Shown here: positions 45,513-54,808 of the stretch, piece after piece | How positions within the stretch are numbered: position 1 is the first letter of the stretch | Layout of the letters: each line of letters opens with the position of its first letter | Assembly: GCF_000772705.2 (NCBI RefSeq) | Contig: NZ_JSBW02000039.1 | Span: 62,001-126,000, forward strand | Reading direction: 5' to 3' | Length of the DNA stretch: 64,000 bases | Origin: Xanthomonas vasicola | Lineage (GTDB): Bacteria; Pseudomonadota; Gammaproteobacteria; Xanthomonadales; Xanthomonadaceae | Notes under the pieces: model-generated | Seen by the model: the letters and a program-made list of their open reading frames with translations, nothing else | What the model was told of the DNA's origin: nothing | Database searches by the model: none | Position numbers and translations under genes: made by a program

Positions 45513-46901
45513 ATGCCGCTTCCGACCGACCCCGTTGCTGAGACCGCTGCGTCCGCCGCGCCTGCACTGCGCCATGCGCTGAAGCCGCGGCAATTGATGA
45601 TGATGGGCCTGGGCACGGCGATCGGCGCCGGGCTGTTTCTGGGTTCGGGCGTGGGCATCCATGCGGCCGGGCCGGCCGCGCTGGTGTCCTACCTGATCGC
45701 CGGTGGTTTGGTGATCATCGTGATGAACGCGCTAGGCGAAATGGCGGCCGCCAAGCCGGCCAGCGGCGCGTTCTCGGTGTACGCGGCCGACGCGATGGGT
45801 CCGACCGCCGGGGCGACGGTGGGCTGGCTGTGGTGGGTGCAGATCGTGGTGGTGATCGCGGCCGAAGCAGTCGGCGCGGCGGGGCTGCTGGCGACGGTCT
45901 GGCCGGCCTTGCCGGCGCCGCTGCTGGCGTTGCTGTTCATGGCCACGTTCACTGCGATCAACCTGTTGGGTGTGCGTAACTTCGGCGAGTTCGAATTCTG
46001 GTTCGCCATTCTCAAGGTGCTGGCGATCGTGGTGTTCCTGCTGATCGGCGTGGCCCTGTTGGCCGGGGGGTTGCCTGGAGTCACGTCGCCCGGTTTGTCC
46101 AATTTCACCCAGAACGGCGGCTTTGCGCCGAAGGGGCTGGCCGGTATCGGCTCGGCGTTGCTGGTGGTGGTGTTCGCTTTCGGCGGCACCGAGATCGTGG
46201 CGGTGGCCGCCGCGGAAACCGCCGACCCCGGGCGCAGCCTGGCGCGCACCATCCGCACTGTGGCCTGGCGCATCCTGGTGTTCTATATCGGTTCGATCAG
46301 CGTGATCGTCGCAGTCGTGCCGTGGACCAGCAATGCGCTCAGCTCGCCGTTCGCTGCCGTGCTGGAAGTGGCACGCATTCCCGGTGCCGCCACGGCGATC
46401 ACCCTGGTGGCGGTGGTTGCACTGCTGTCGGCGCTCAACGCCAATCTGTATGGCGCCTCGCGGATGATCTTCTCGCTGGCACAGCGCGGCGAAGCGCCGC
46501 GGGTGCTGGCCAAGACCAGCGGCGAGCAGGTGCCGCTGGTAGCGGTGGTCGCCAGTGTGTTGTTCGGCTTCGCTGCTGCCGCGCTGGAGTTGCTGTATCC
46601 GAACAAGGTGTTGCCGATGCTACTCAACATCGTCGGCGCTACCTGCCTGCTGGTGTGGACGATCTCGCTGGTGTCGCAATTTATCTTACGCGCCCGTGCC
46701 GACCGCGCCGGCATCGCCTTGCCGTTCCGCATGCGCGGCTATCCGTTTCTGACAGTGCTGGCGCTGGCGATCCTGGCGGTAATCTTCGGGTTATTGGCCT
46801 ATTCGGCCGACACGCGTGCGCAGTTCCTGTCGATGGTCGCGCTGACCGCAGTCATCGCCGTGGTCAGCGAAGTTGCGCGACGCTTCCGTGCGCGGATGTA
46901 A
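45513..46901 (+). CDS. Amino-acid permease, AAT/GabP-like
   Basis: 462 residues with about 12 TM segments. N-terminal LKPRQLMMMGLGTAIGAGLFLGSGVGIHAAGPAAL and the ALGEMAAAKPASGAFSVYA, FAFGGTEIVAVAAAET and LYGASRMIFSLA blocks define the AAT family of the APC superfamily (AroP, GabP, ProY). Substrate cannot be read from sequence. Followed by a dipeptidase remnant. Confidence 0.88.
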   Translation: MPLPTDPVAETAASAAPALRHALKPRQLMMMGLGTAIGAGLFLGSGVGIHAAGPAALVSYLIAGGLVIIVMNALGEMAAAKPASGAFSVYAADAMGPTAGATVGWLWWVQIVVVIAAEAVGAAGLLATVWPALPAPLLALLFMATFTAINLLGVRNFGEFEFWFAILKVLAIVVFLLIGVALLAGGLPGVTSPGLSNFTQNGGFAPKGLAGIGSALLVVVFAFGGTEIVAVAAAETADPGRSLARTIRTVAWRILVFYIGSISVIVAVVPWTSNALSSPFAAVLEVARIPGAATAITLVAVVALLSALNANLYGASRMIFSLAQRGEAPRVLAKTSGEQVPLVAVVASVLFGFAAAALELLYPNKVLPMLLNIVGATCLLVWTISLVSQFILRARADRAGIALPFRMRGYPFLTVLALAILAVIFGLLAYSADTRAQFLSMVALTAVIAVVSEVARRFRARM

Positions 46902-46936
46902 AGAGTCGGTGGCCGTGTCAGTGCGCGGGCGCGGAT

Positions 46937-47197
46937 GCCGACCTCGCATGTGTTGTTGGCTATTACGAAGCTTTCGCCCGGCAGATTGCCGCCATGGGGA
47001 TCGTCGAAGATCCGTGGAAACACCTGAGTTTCGGCAGCGATTTCGATGGCGGTTCCAGCTTGCCGACCGGGATGCGCAGCGGTGCAGATCTGCCCAAGCT
47101 CACGCAGGCAATGATGGATGCCGGCTGGCCCACGCAACGCATCATTGATGTGTATGGCGGCAATGTTCTGCGGGCCTGGGAGCGGGTGCGGCCGTAG
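46937..47197 (+). pseudogene. C-terminal remnant of a membrane-dipeptidase (M19) gene
   Basis: About 86 codons ending at 47197 read FARQIAAMGIVEDPWKHLSFGSDFDGGSSLPTGM..LPKLTQAMMDAGW..IIDVYGGNVLRAWE, the last third of peptidase family M19 with the GSDFDG motif. No start or N-terminal metal-binding part is present upstream, where the permease ends at 46901. A truncated gene. Confidence 0.75.
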
Positions 47198-47538
47198 CGT
47201 TGCGGCGACCTGACTCTGCAAGGGATGGCGTGGTGGGTCTTGCTATCGTGCGCCGGCGCGTGCTTATCAGAGTCCAGTACGCCGCAGCGGCTACGTTTTC
47301 CTTCACCGTCTGCAGCGCAAGGCCTACTGCATGACGGGAAGGGTATCGCGGCGCATTGCTTTGACAAGAGCGGCAAAGTGTCGCAGATGCGACGCCGTGT
47401 CGCATCGGGAACGGGCCCGACCGTCCCTATCATGATGACGTAACGCAGCAGCTTGCTTGCGATCGTCCAATGCAGTGGCAACCCGGCGATCGATCTGCAG
47501 CTTGCTCGCCGACGATCACTTTTCCTGGAGGGTTCTCC
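47198..47538. other. cydAB upstream region
   Basis: 340 bp without a gene. Three alternating half-sites GTCGCA-ga-TGCGAC-gccgt-GTCGCA (47380-47404) lie about 135 bp before cydA and are the best regulatory candidate. Confidence 0.45.
47380..47404. promoter_or_regulatory. Nested GTCGCA/TGCGAC dyads upstream of cydA
   Basis: GTCGCA(GA)TGCGAC is a 14-bp palindrome, and the second half-site pairs again with GTCGCA five bases on. I do not recognise the binding protein; it is not the FNR pattern TTGAT-N4-ATCAA. Confidence 0.4.
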
Positions 47539-48939
47539 ATGGACGCACTGCTGTTATCGCGGATCCAGTTCGGGTTCGTCATCGCGTTCCACGTGCTGTT
47601 TCCGGCATTTACCATCGGGCTTTCCAGTCTGCTGGCGTTTCTGGAGTGGCGTTGGCTGCGCACGCGTCTGCCGGTCTGGCGCGAGCTGTATTTCTTCTGG
47701 CAGAAGATCTTCGCGGTGTCGTTCGGCATGGGTGTGGTCAGCGGCATCGTGATGGCCTTCCAGTTCGGTGCCAATTGGCCGGAATTAAGCCGGATTGCCG
47801 GTGGCGTGATCGGGCCGCTGCTGAGCTATGAAGTGCTCACCGCGTTCTTTCTGGAAGCCAGTTTCCTGGGCGTGATGATGTTCGGCTGGGGGCGCATTTC
47901 CGAGCGTCTGCACTTCTTTGCCACCTGTATGGTGGCGCTGGGCACGCTGTTCTCCACGTTCTGGATTCTCTCGTCCAATAGCTGGTTGCAGACGCCGGCC
48001 GGCTTCGATGTGATCGGCGGCATCGTACATCCGGTCAACTGGTTGAAGATCATCTTCAACCCCTCGTTCCCGTACCGGCTTGCGCACATGGCGCTGGGCT
48101 CGTTTATCACGACGTGTTTCGTGGTCGGTGCAGTGGGCGCGTGGTATCTGCACCGCGGTGTGCATCGAGAAGCAGGGCTGTGCATGCTCAAGCTGGCAGT
48201 GGTGTTTGCCGCGATCACCGTGCCTCTGCAGATCTTTGTCGGCGACATGCATGGCTTGAACACCCTCAAGCATCAGCCGATGAAGATCGCCGCGATGGAA
48301 GCGCACTGGCATGCCGAAAAGCCGGGCGAGGGGTTTCCGCTGGTGGTGTTCGCGTTGCCCAACGCGCAGGCCGAGCGCAATGATTACGAGCTGGCGATTC
48401 CGCGCCTGGGCAGCCTGATCCTGACCCACCGCCTGGACGGCAGCATCGCGCCGTTGACCTCGGTGCCGGCAAGCGAGCGTCCGCCAGTGACGCCGGTGTT
48501 CTTCGCCTTCCGCATCATGGTGGGCATCGGCTCGTTGATGCTGCTGGTGGCCTGGGTGTCTGCGTTCGCGTTGTGGCGCGGCAAGCTGGTGCAGTGGCGC
48601 TGGTTGCTGGCGACCTGGCGCTGGATGTTGCCAAGCGGCTTCATCGCGCTGATTTCTGGCTGGTTCGTCACCGAGATCGGCCGGCAGCCCTATGTGGTTT
48701 ACGGTTTGTTGCGCACCGCCGATGCCGTGGGGCCGCAGTCTGCGCTGATGACCGTCATCTCGCTGGCGGTGTATGTGGCTGGTTACGCGTTCGTGTTCGG
48801 CTGGGGCATCTGGTACTTGGTCAAGATCGGCAAGCAAGGGCCGACCCCGCATGCTGACGCGCCGCATCTGGACCACGGCGAACACACGCCGGCACGTCCG
48901 CTCTCGGCGGCCGATGCATCGATTGACGGAGCCGCATGA
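47539..48939 (+). CDS. cydA: Cytochrome bd-type quinol oxidase subunit I (CioA-type)
   Basis: 466 residues from ATG 47539 (GGAGGG upstream). Nine-TM subunit holding haems b558, b595 and d. Haem-ligand His in RIQFGFVIAFHVLFP, the GMGVVSGIVMAFQFG and SYEVLTAFFLEASFLG segments, and GRQPYVVYGLLRTADAVGP are visible. The periplasmic Q-loop is short, as in the cyanide-insensitive CioA group. Coupled to cydB by an ATGA overlap. Terminal oxidase for low oxygen or NO/cyanide stress. Confidence 0.94.
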   Translation: MDALLLSRIQFGFVIAFHVLFPAFTIGLSSLLAFLEWRWLRTRLPVWRELYFFWQKIFAVSFGMGVVSGIVMAFQFGANWPELSRIAGGVIGPLLSYEVLTAFFLEASFLGVMMFGWGRISERLHFFATCMVALGTLFSTFWILSSNSWLQTPAGFDVIGGIVHPVNWLKIIFNPSFPYRLAHMALGSFITTCFVVGAVGAWYLHRGVHREAGLCMLKLAVVFAAITVPLQIFVGDMHGLNTLKHQPMKIAAMEAHWHAEKPGEGFPLVVFALPNAQAERNDYELAIPRLGSLILTHRLDGSIAPLTSVPASERPPVTPVFFAFRIMVGIGSLMLLVAWVSAFALWRGKLVQWRWLLATWRWMLPSGFIALISGWFVTEIGRQPYVVYGLLRTADAVGPQSALMTVISLAVYVAGYAFVFGWGIWYLVKIGKQGPTPHADAPHLDHGEHTPARPLSAADASIDGAA

Positions 48940-49955
48940 TGGACATGACGAAAGTACTGCCGGTGGCGTGGTTTGCAGTGATCGGCTTTGGGGTGCTGAT
49001 GTACGTGGTGCTGGACGGCTTCGTGCTCGGCATCGGCATGCTGGCGCCGTTCCGCAAGGACGAAGCGCAGCTGGATCTGATGATGAACACCGCCGCGCCG
49101 ATCTGGGACGGCAACGAAACCTGGCTGGTGCTGGGCGGGGCAGGGCTGCTGGCTGCCTTTCCCAAGGCGTATGCGGTGATCCTGTCGGCGCTGTATCTGC
49201 CGGTGCTGTTGATGGTGATGGCCTTGGTGTTCCGCGGTGTGGCGTTCGAATTCCGCTTCAAGGCGCATCGCTCGCGGCGCTTGTGGAGTAATGCGTTTGC
49301 CGCCGGTTCGATCCTGGCCACCTTCGCGCAGGGCGTGATCCTGGGTGCATTGGTGCAGGGCTTGCCGATCGAGAACGACCGCTATGTCGGCGGCATCTGG
49401 GGCTGGTTCAGTCCGTTCGCGATGCTCACCGGCGCCGCCCTGGTGTTCGGCTATGCACTGCTCGGCAGCACCTGGTTGATTCTCAAGACCGAAGGCCATG
49501 TGCAGGAGCTGGCGCGGCAGTTGAGCCGGCCGTTGACCATCAGCGTGTTGATCTTCATCGGCCTGGTCAGCGCCTGGTTGCCATCGCTGCAATCGCACGT
49601 GATGGGGCGCTGGTTCAGTGGCGCGCAATACCTGTGGCTGATGCCGGTGCCGCTGCTGGTCGTCATCGTAGGGTTCGCGCTGTGGCGTGCGACCGATGCG
49701 GGGCGCTCGGATGCGTTGCCATTTCTGTTGGCAATGGGTCTGTTTGTGCTGGGCTTCCTGGGGCTGGTGCTGGGCATGTGGCCGTATCTGGTGCCGCCGG
49801 TTTACAGCATCTGGCAGGCCGCCGCGCCGCCGTCTTCGCAGTTGTTCGCGATGGTCGGTTTGGTCATGTTGCTGCCGCTGATCCTGGGCTACACGGTGTG
49901 GTCATACCGCGTGTTCCGCGGCAAGGTCACCGCAGACAATGGCTATCACCACTGA
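48936..49955 (+). CDS. cydB: Cytochrome bd-type quinol oxidase subunit II
   Basis: 339 residues, eight predicted TM helices. The family signature FGVLMYVVLDGFVLGIGML and WDGNETWLVLGGAGLLAAFP is intact, with FRGVAFEFRFK and LGMWPYLVPPVYSIWQAAAPPSSQ later. Start at ATG 48936 overlapping the cydA stop; ATG 48939 is a close alternative. No cydX-like small ORF follows: the next 150 bp are a dispersed repeat. Confidence 0.94.
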   Translation: MMDMTKVLPVAWFAVIGFGVLMYVVLDGFVLGIGMLAPFRKDEAQLDLMMNTAAPIWDGNETWLVLGGAGLLAAFPKAYAVILSALYLPVLLMVMALVFRGVAFEFRFKAHRSRRLWSNAFAAGSILATFAQGVILGALVQGLPIENDRYVGGIWGWFSPFAMLTGAALVFGYALLGSTWLILKTEGHVQELARQLSRPLTISVLIFIGLVSAWLPSLQSHVMGRWFSGAQYLWLMPVPLLVVIVGFALWRATDAGRSDALPFLLAMGLFVLGFLGLVLGMWPYLVPPVYSIWQAAAPPSSQLFAMVGLVMLLPLILGYTVWSYRVFRGKVTADNGYHH

Positions 49956-50100
49956 GAGCGGCTAACAAAACGCCTGCGCAGCCGTCAGGCGGGCACGGCC
50001 GGTGCCCGGAATCGGCATGTGCCACTCGGACCTGCGGTTCCTCCGCGCCGTCTACACCCGCTTGGCGACCGCTCGTTACGTTTTTTGTTAGTCGCTCTAA
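49955..50100 (-). repeat. Dispersed intergenic repeat, copy 2
   Basis: 146 bp bounded by GAGAGCGGCTAACAAAA and TTTTGTTAGTCGCTCTAA. Its reverse complement aligns with copy 1 over the whole length with one 27-bp unit instead of two. It starts at the cydB stop codon. Confidence 0.75.
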
Positions 50101-50162
50101 GCCGCGCTGGCGGTGTCACGCCATCTCGCGCGCGCGCCGCGCCCGTGCAGCGCTGCACAGCG

Positions 50163-50960
50163 TCAGCGCAGGCGCTGCTTGAACATCCATTCCCACATCG
50201 CCGGGTCTGCGTAAGTCGCGTCCCAGGCGTTATGGTTGCTTTCCGGGTATTCGCTGTAACGCACATTGGCGCCGACGCCCTTTGCGGCGCGGTACAGCGC
50301 ACGGTCGTCGTGCGGCGGTACGGAATCGTCCTTGGCGCCATGGAACATCCAGATTGGCACGTGCTTGAGTTGCGTCACTGCCGCGGTGTACGGGTCCGCT
50401 TCCTTCGCCACCAGACTCACGTACAAGGTGCGGCGCTCATCGCGCGGTGCCTTGAGCGCGCCGCAGATCGGCACGATTGCCGCAAACCGCTGCGGCTGCA
50501 TCAGCCCGATTTCCCAGGCGCCATAGCCGCCCATCGAAATGCCGGTGAGGTAGGTGCGCTGCGGGTCGGCACTGAATTCGGCGCTGGCCGCATCCAGCGC
50601 AGCGATGGCCATGCGCGCATTGATGCCCATCCATTCTTCGTCTTCGGGCACCTGCGGCAGCACCACAAGCGCGGGGAAGTCGGCGGTGTGTTCGCTTAAG
50701 TAAGGGCCCACGCCGACTTCGGCCTGGTCGCGTCCGTTATCGCCGCGCTCGCCCGAGCCGTGCAGGAACAGCACGATGGGCCGTGGCTGCGCCACCTTGG
50801 ACGCCGGCACGAACACTTGATAGCGGTACAGTCGCCCTTCCAGCCTCAGCGTGCGGGTGACGAAATGGCCGCGGCGTTCGTCGTGGTGTCGCTCAGCCAT
50901 GCTGGAGCAGCCGGCCAGCAGGAGCGCAAAGGCAATGACAACAAGACAACGACGGATCAC
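50163..50960 (-). CDS. Lipoprotein esterase (alpha/beta hydrolase)
   Basis: 265 residues from GTG 50960, chosen because CGGGAGAG lies just upstream; the frame extends to 50981 without a better start. Lipobox LLAGC gives an acylated Cys near residue 17. Alpha/beta hydrolase with HGSGERG oxyanion region, nucleophile GISMGGYG, acid in HGAKDDSVP and a His in SNHNAWD, as in feruloyl-esterase/polyhydroxyalkanoate-depolymerase-like or predicted peptidase families (carboxylesterase LpqC type). Envelope-bound esterase; substrate unknown. Confidence 0.85.
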   Translation of the reverse strand: MIRRCLVVIAFALLLAGCSSMAERHHDERRGHFVTRTLRLEGRLYRYQVFVPASKVAQPRPIVLFLHGSGERGDNGRDQAEVGVGPYLSEHTADFPALVVLPQVPEDEEWMGINARMAIAALDAASAEFSADPQRTYLTGISMGGYGAWEIGLMQPQRFAAIVPICGALKAPRDERRTLYVSLVAKEADPYTAAVTQLKHVPIWMFHGAKDDSVPPHDDRALYRAAKGVGANVRYSEYPESNHNAWDATYADPAMWEWMFKQRLR

Positions 50961-51104
50961 GCAGCTCTCCCGACCAATCACGTGGTTGCAGTATTACCGC
51001 ATGCAAGGTCTCTGGCATATCGCGCTGCGGCGATTCCGGTTAAATATTCATCTGCTTATCGTCATCGCATGCACTGCACGTACGCTCACCGCAACCGCCG
51101 CAGG

Positions 51105-52466
51105 TCAAGGCAGCAGTACCAGTGTGGCCAGGCCGAGAAAGCTCAGAAAGCCCATTACATCGGTCAGGGTGGTCAGGATCACACCACCGGCCAATGCCGG
51201 ATCGAAGCCCAAGCGTTTCAAGGTCACTGGCACCAGCACTCCGCCGAAGGCGGCAGTGAGCATGTTCACCGTCAACGCGGTGCCGATCACCAGCGACAGC
51301 ATCGGCTGCTGGAACCAGGCCAGCACGATCAGGCCAAGCCCGATGCCCAGGCACAGCCCGTTGATCAGCGCGACGGTGAGCTCTTTTTTGAGCAAGGTCA
51401 TCACGTTGGACGAACCGATCTGGCCTAGCGCCAGGCCACGCACCATCAGTGCCAATACCTGGGTGCCGGCATTGCCGCCCATGCCGGCCACGATCGGCAT
51501 CAGCGCCGCCAGCGCCACCAGTTTTTCGATGGTGCCCTCGAACCGGCTGACCACGCTGGACGCCAGAAATGCGGTGCACAGATTGATGCTCAGCCAGATC
51601 AGGCGGCGCCGGAACGCGCGCCGGGCCGGGCTGAACATGTCTTCGTCTTCGTCCAGACCGGCCGCGCTCATAGCCTGGTGTTCGGCCTGCTCGCGAATGA
51701 TGTCGACCACGTCGTCGATGGTGATGCGACCGAGCAGGATGTTGTTGTCGTCCACCACCGGCGCGGAGATCCAGTCGTGGTCGGAGAAGCGCCGCGCCAC
51801 TTCGTCGGACCCGTCGCCGACATCGATCGCCGGCTGCTCGTCGTCGATCAGCCGGTTGACCGGGGTGCTGTCTTCGTGGGTGACCAGCGCAGCCAGCGGC
51901 ACCCGGCCCAGGTATTGATGGCGCCGGCTCACCACATATAGGTGATCGGTGTGGTCGGGCAGCTCGCCACGCAGGCGCAGATAGCGCAGCACCACATCCA
52001 CGTTGACGTCGGCGCGCACAGTGACCACGTCCGGGTTCATCAGACGCCCGGCGGTGTCTTCCGGATACGACAGTACCTGCTCGAGCCGCTCGCGGTTTTC
52101 GCGGTCCATCGACTTGAGCACTTCATCGATGACGGTGTCGGGCAGGTCTTCGACCAGGTTGGCCAGATCGTCGATGTCCAGGTCTTCGACCGCAGCCACG
52201 ATCTCGTCGGTGTCCATGTCGGCCAGCAGGCTCTCGCGCACTTCGTCGCCGACGTGCAGCAGCACTTCGCCGTCGTCTTCTGGATCGACCAGGCCCCATA
52301 CCACTTCGCGCTTGCCCGGTGGCAGCGATTCAAGCAGGTTGCCAATCTCCGCTGGCGCCAGCGTGTTGACCAACCGGCGCACCGGCCCCAGACGTCCGCT
52401 ATCCAGCGCGTCGGACAGCAAGCGTAGCTGGCGCGCGGTTCTGTCGTGGCGGACGGCTTCGGCCAT
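51105..52466 (-). CDS. mgtE: Magnesium transporter MgtE
   Basis: 453 residues. N-terminal acidic superhelical domain (LLESLPPGKREVVWGLVD, DDLANLVEDLPD), a pair of CBS domains (about residues 150-275) that sense cytosolic Mg2+, the plug helix, and five TM helices with the pore signature AALMPIVAGMGGNAGTQ. Gated Mg2+ channel of the inner membrane. It lies downstream of ptsP on the same strand with a 280-bp gap. Confidence 0.95.
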   Translation of the reverse strand: MAEAVRHDRTARQLRLLSDALDSGRLGPVRRLVNTLAPAEIGNLLESLPPGKREVVWGLVDPEDDGEVLLHVGDEVRESLLADMDTDEIVAAVEDLDIDDLANLVEDLPDTVIDEVLKSMDRENRERLEQVLSYPEDTAGRLMNPDVVTVRADVNVDVVLRYLRLRGELPDHTDHLYVVSRRHQYLGRVPLAALVTHEDSTPVNRLIDDEQPAIDVGDGSDEVARRFSDHDWISAPVVDDNNILLGRITIDDVVDIIREQAEHQAMSAAGLDEDEDMFSPARRAFRRRLIWLSINLCTAFLASSVVSRFEGTIEKLVALAALMPIVAGMGGNAGTQVLALMVRGLALGQIGSSNVMTLLKKELTVALINGLCLGIGLGLIVLAWFQQPMLSLVIGTALTVNMLTAAFGGVLVPVTLKRLGFDPALAGGVILTTLTDVMGFLSFLGLATLVLLP

Positions 52467-52589
52467 GCGGCTCCCCGGAAGAGTGGACGTGTCGTCAGTG
52501 GAAGACGCGGTGCTGGGTCAGCGCGACATTATCGCTTGCGCAAGGTGACGAAACATACAGTGTGGCTGCAGCGCGTTTGTGCAGTGCGT

Positions 52590-52710
52590 GCGCGATGGCC
52601 GCATCCAGACGGCGAGGGCTGCTGAAACGTGTAGGCAACGGTGCGCGACGGGCTACGTAGGCGGCGTTTTCGAAGCGCTTGTCGAGGACGAATGCGCAGG
52701 CTGTAAGCAT
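52590..52710 (+). repeat. Possible fifth, heavily decayed copy of the dispersed repeat
   Basis: GGCTGCTGAAACGTGTAGGCAACGGTGCGCGACGGG resembles the start of copies 1 and 3 (CAGCTGAAACAACGTAGCGAGCGGTTGTCGGG) when gaps are allowed; the right half is not recognisable. Between ptsP and mgtE. Confidence 0.25.
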
Positions 52711-52749
52711 CCGCCACGCTGGCGACCAGGTGCGCGCCGCGTGCAGCAG

Positions 52750-54480
52750 TTACCGCAGGAGCGCTTGGGTATGGCCCGCCAACCATTTTTCGATGCCCTT
52801 GCGATCACGGGCGCGCAGCAATTTTTCGCCATGCACGCGCAACTCGCCCAGATGTGTATCGCGCACCGCGCGGCGCACTTCCAGCAAGGTCGCCGGATGC
52901 AGGCTCAACTCGGTGAGCCCCAATGCCAGCAGCATCGGCACGAAGCGTGGGTCGCCAGCGATCTCGCCGCACACCGCCACCGGCTTGCCGTAGCTGCGCC
53001 CGGTGGCAAGCACCTGCGCAATCAAGCGCAGTACCGCCGGATGCAATGGCGAATACAGCTCGCCCAGTGCCTCGTTGTTGCGATCCACTGCCAGAAGGTA
53101 CTGCACCAGATCGTTGGTGCCGATCGACAGGAAATCGATATCGTCGATGAAGCAATCCAGCGCCAATGCGGCGGCCGGCACTTCGATCATTGCACCCAGC
53201 GGAATGTGCTCGGCGATCTCGTGGCCTTCTTCGCGCAGCTGCGCGGTGAGCTTCTTCAACTGCTTGCGCAGCAGCAGGATTTCTTCGCGGCTGCTGACCA
53301 TCGGCACCAGGATGCGCACCGGCCCGTAGCCGGACGCACGCAGGATCGCGCGCAACTGCGTCTGTGCCACCGCCGGCCGCGCCAATGACAGACGCACGCC
53401 GCGCAGGCCCAGCGCCGGGTTGTCTTCATCGCTGAGCGTCAAGCCGGTGCGGTCGGCCTTGTCGGCGCCCAGGTCCAGCGTGCGGATGGTGACCGGGCGG
53501 CCGCTCATGCCCAGCACGGTATCGCGATAGGTCTGGAATTGTTCGTCTTCGTCCGGCAGTTCGTTGCGCTGCAGGAACAGAAATTCGGTGCGATACAAAC
53601 CCAGCCCGCTGGCACCCAGCGCATGCGCTTTTGCCACGTCTTCCAGCGATTCGGCGTTGGCCAGCAGCGTGATATCGACGTTGTCGCGCGTGCGCGTGGG
53701 TTTGGAGCGCAACCGCCCCAGCTCGCGCTGTTCTTTGGCCAGCGCACGCAGGCGTTCGCGGTAGTCGCGCAGATGCTCGGGCTTGGGATCGACGATCACC
53801 TGGCCGGAGCCGGCATCGACGATCAGCACATCGCCATCTTCGATGCGCTGCACCGCGTCGCTCACACCCACCACCAATGGCAGGTGCAGGCTGCGCGCGA
53901 GGATCGCGCTATGCGACAGCGCACTGCCGGCGGTGGTGACGATGCCGACCACGCCTTGTGCCTGCAGCTGCGCCAGCTCGGACGGGGCGACGTTGTCGCA
54001 CACCAGGATCTCGCCGGCCACGCCCTTCAAATCGGGCGCGCGCTTGTGCAGAAATGCATGGATGCGACCGATCACGTGATCCAGATCGTCCATGCGGCTC
54101 TTGAGGTACGCATCCTCCATCCCGTCGAACACTGCCGCCAGCCGGTCGCGCTGCACGCGCAAGGCGTAGTCGGCGCTGTAACGGTGGGTGCGGATCAGCT
54201 CATCCAGGCCTTGCAGCAGCTCCGGGTCGTCGAGCAGCAAGGCATGCAGCTCGAGAAATTCGCCGACCTCGCGCGCCAGTGCGCCCTGCAGGCGATCGCG
54301 TAACTGCTGCATTTCGCCGCGCGCTGATTCGATCGCTGCATGCAGGCGCTGCAGTTGCGTTTCTACCTGATTGGCGGGCACGCGTTGTTCGGCCACTTCC
54401 AGCGTGTGGCTCTGGCGCACGCGCGCGCGACCCAGTGCATTGCCGCGCGCAGCGCCATGTCCGCGTAAGCGCAGGCTCAT
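52750..54480 (-). CDS. ptsP: Phosphoenolpyruvate-protein phosphotransferase (PTS enzyme I)
   Basis: 576 residues. It phosphorylates HPr from PEP. The N-terminal phosphohistidine domain has active His190 in TAGSALSHSAILARS; the C-terminal PEP-binding TIM barrel shows RTLDLGADK, NPALGLRGVRLSLARP and the GTNDLVQYLLAVDR signature. There is no N-terminal GAF domain, so it is a plain enzyme I rather than PtsP of the nitrogen type, although it serves the cluster with PtsN. 58 bases after ptsH. Confidence 0.93.
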   Translation of the reverse strand: MSLRLRGHGAARGNALGRARVRQSHTLEVAEQRVPANQVETQLQRLHAAIESARGEMQQLRDRLQGALAREVGEFLELHALLLDDPELLQGLDELIRTHRYSADYALRVQRDRLAAVFDGMEDAYLKSRMDDLDHVIGRIHAFLHKRAPDLKGVAGEILVCDNVAPSELAQLQAQGVVGIVTTAGSALSHSAILARSLHLPLVVGVSDAVQRIEDGDVLIVDAGSGQVIVDPKPEHLRDYRERLRALAKEQRELGRLRSKPTRTRDNVDITLLANAESLEDVAKAHALGASGLGLYRTEFLFLQRNELPDEDEQFQTYRDTVLGMSGRPVTIRTLDLGADKADRTGLTLSDEDNPALGLRGVRLSLARPAVAQTQLRAILRASGYGPVRILVPMVSSREEILLLRKQLKKLTAQLREEGHEIAEHIPLGAMIEVPAAALALDCFIDDIDFLSIGTNDLVQYLLAVDRNNEALGELYSPLHPAVLRLIAQVLATGRSYGKPVAVCGEIAGDPRFVPMLLALGLTELSLHPATLLEVRRAVRDTHLGELRVHGEKLLRARDRKGIEKWLAGHTQALLR

Positions 54481-54538
54481 GCGTCTGCCTGGCGCAGCGG
54501 CGCCGTGTCGGCCGCAACGGCACCGACGCCGCGCATGC

Positions 54539-54808
54539 TCAGCTGTCCTCGTCGAAGCGACGTTCGAACAGGTCCACCAACGCCTGCAGGGCCTCGGCTT
54601 CGTCTTCGCCGTCCAGCCGCACCACTACGCTGGTGCCTTGGCCGGCTGCCAGCAACATCACGCCCATGATGCTCTTGGCATTCACCTCGCGGCCCTTGGC
54701 CGCCAGGGTGGCGTTGCTGCGATAGGACGATAACGTCTGCACCAGCTTGGCGGTGGCCCGCGCATGCAGTCCGAGTCGGTTGGAAACTATGAGTTCGCGT
54801 TCAAGCAT
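54539..54808 (-). CDS. ptsH: Phosphocarrier protein HPr
   Basis: 89 residues from ATG 54808. Catalytic His15 in GLHARATAKLV and regulatory Ser46 in EVNAKSIMGVMLLA are both present, so it can take phosphate from enzyme I and from HPr kinase, whose gene lies in the same cluster. Start overlaps the end of the EIIA gene by 8 bases. Confidence 0.95.
   Translation of the reverse strand: MLERELIVSNRLGLHARATAKLVQTLSSYRSNATLAAKGREVNAKSIMGVMLLAAGQGTSVVVRLDGEDEAEALQALVDLFERRFDEDS

Noticed and set aside
47361-47378. FNR/Clp-type site upstream of cydA (TTTGACAAGAGCGGCAAAG)
   Set aside because: Only the left half resembles TTGAT-N4-ATCAA; the right half does not pair.
13360-50100. CRISPR array
   Set aside because: The repeats are single dispersed copies or one 27-bp duplication without spacers; no cas genes are in the window.
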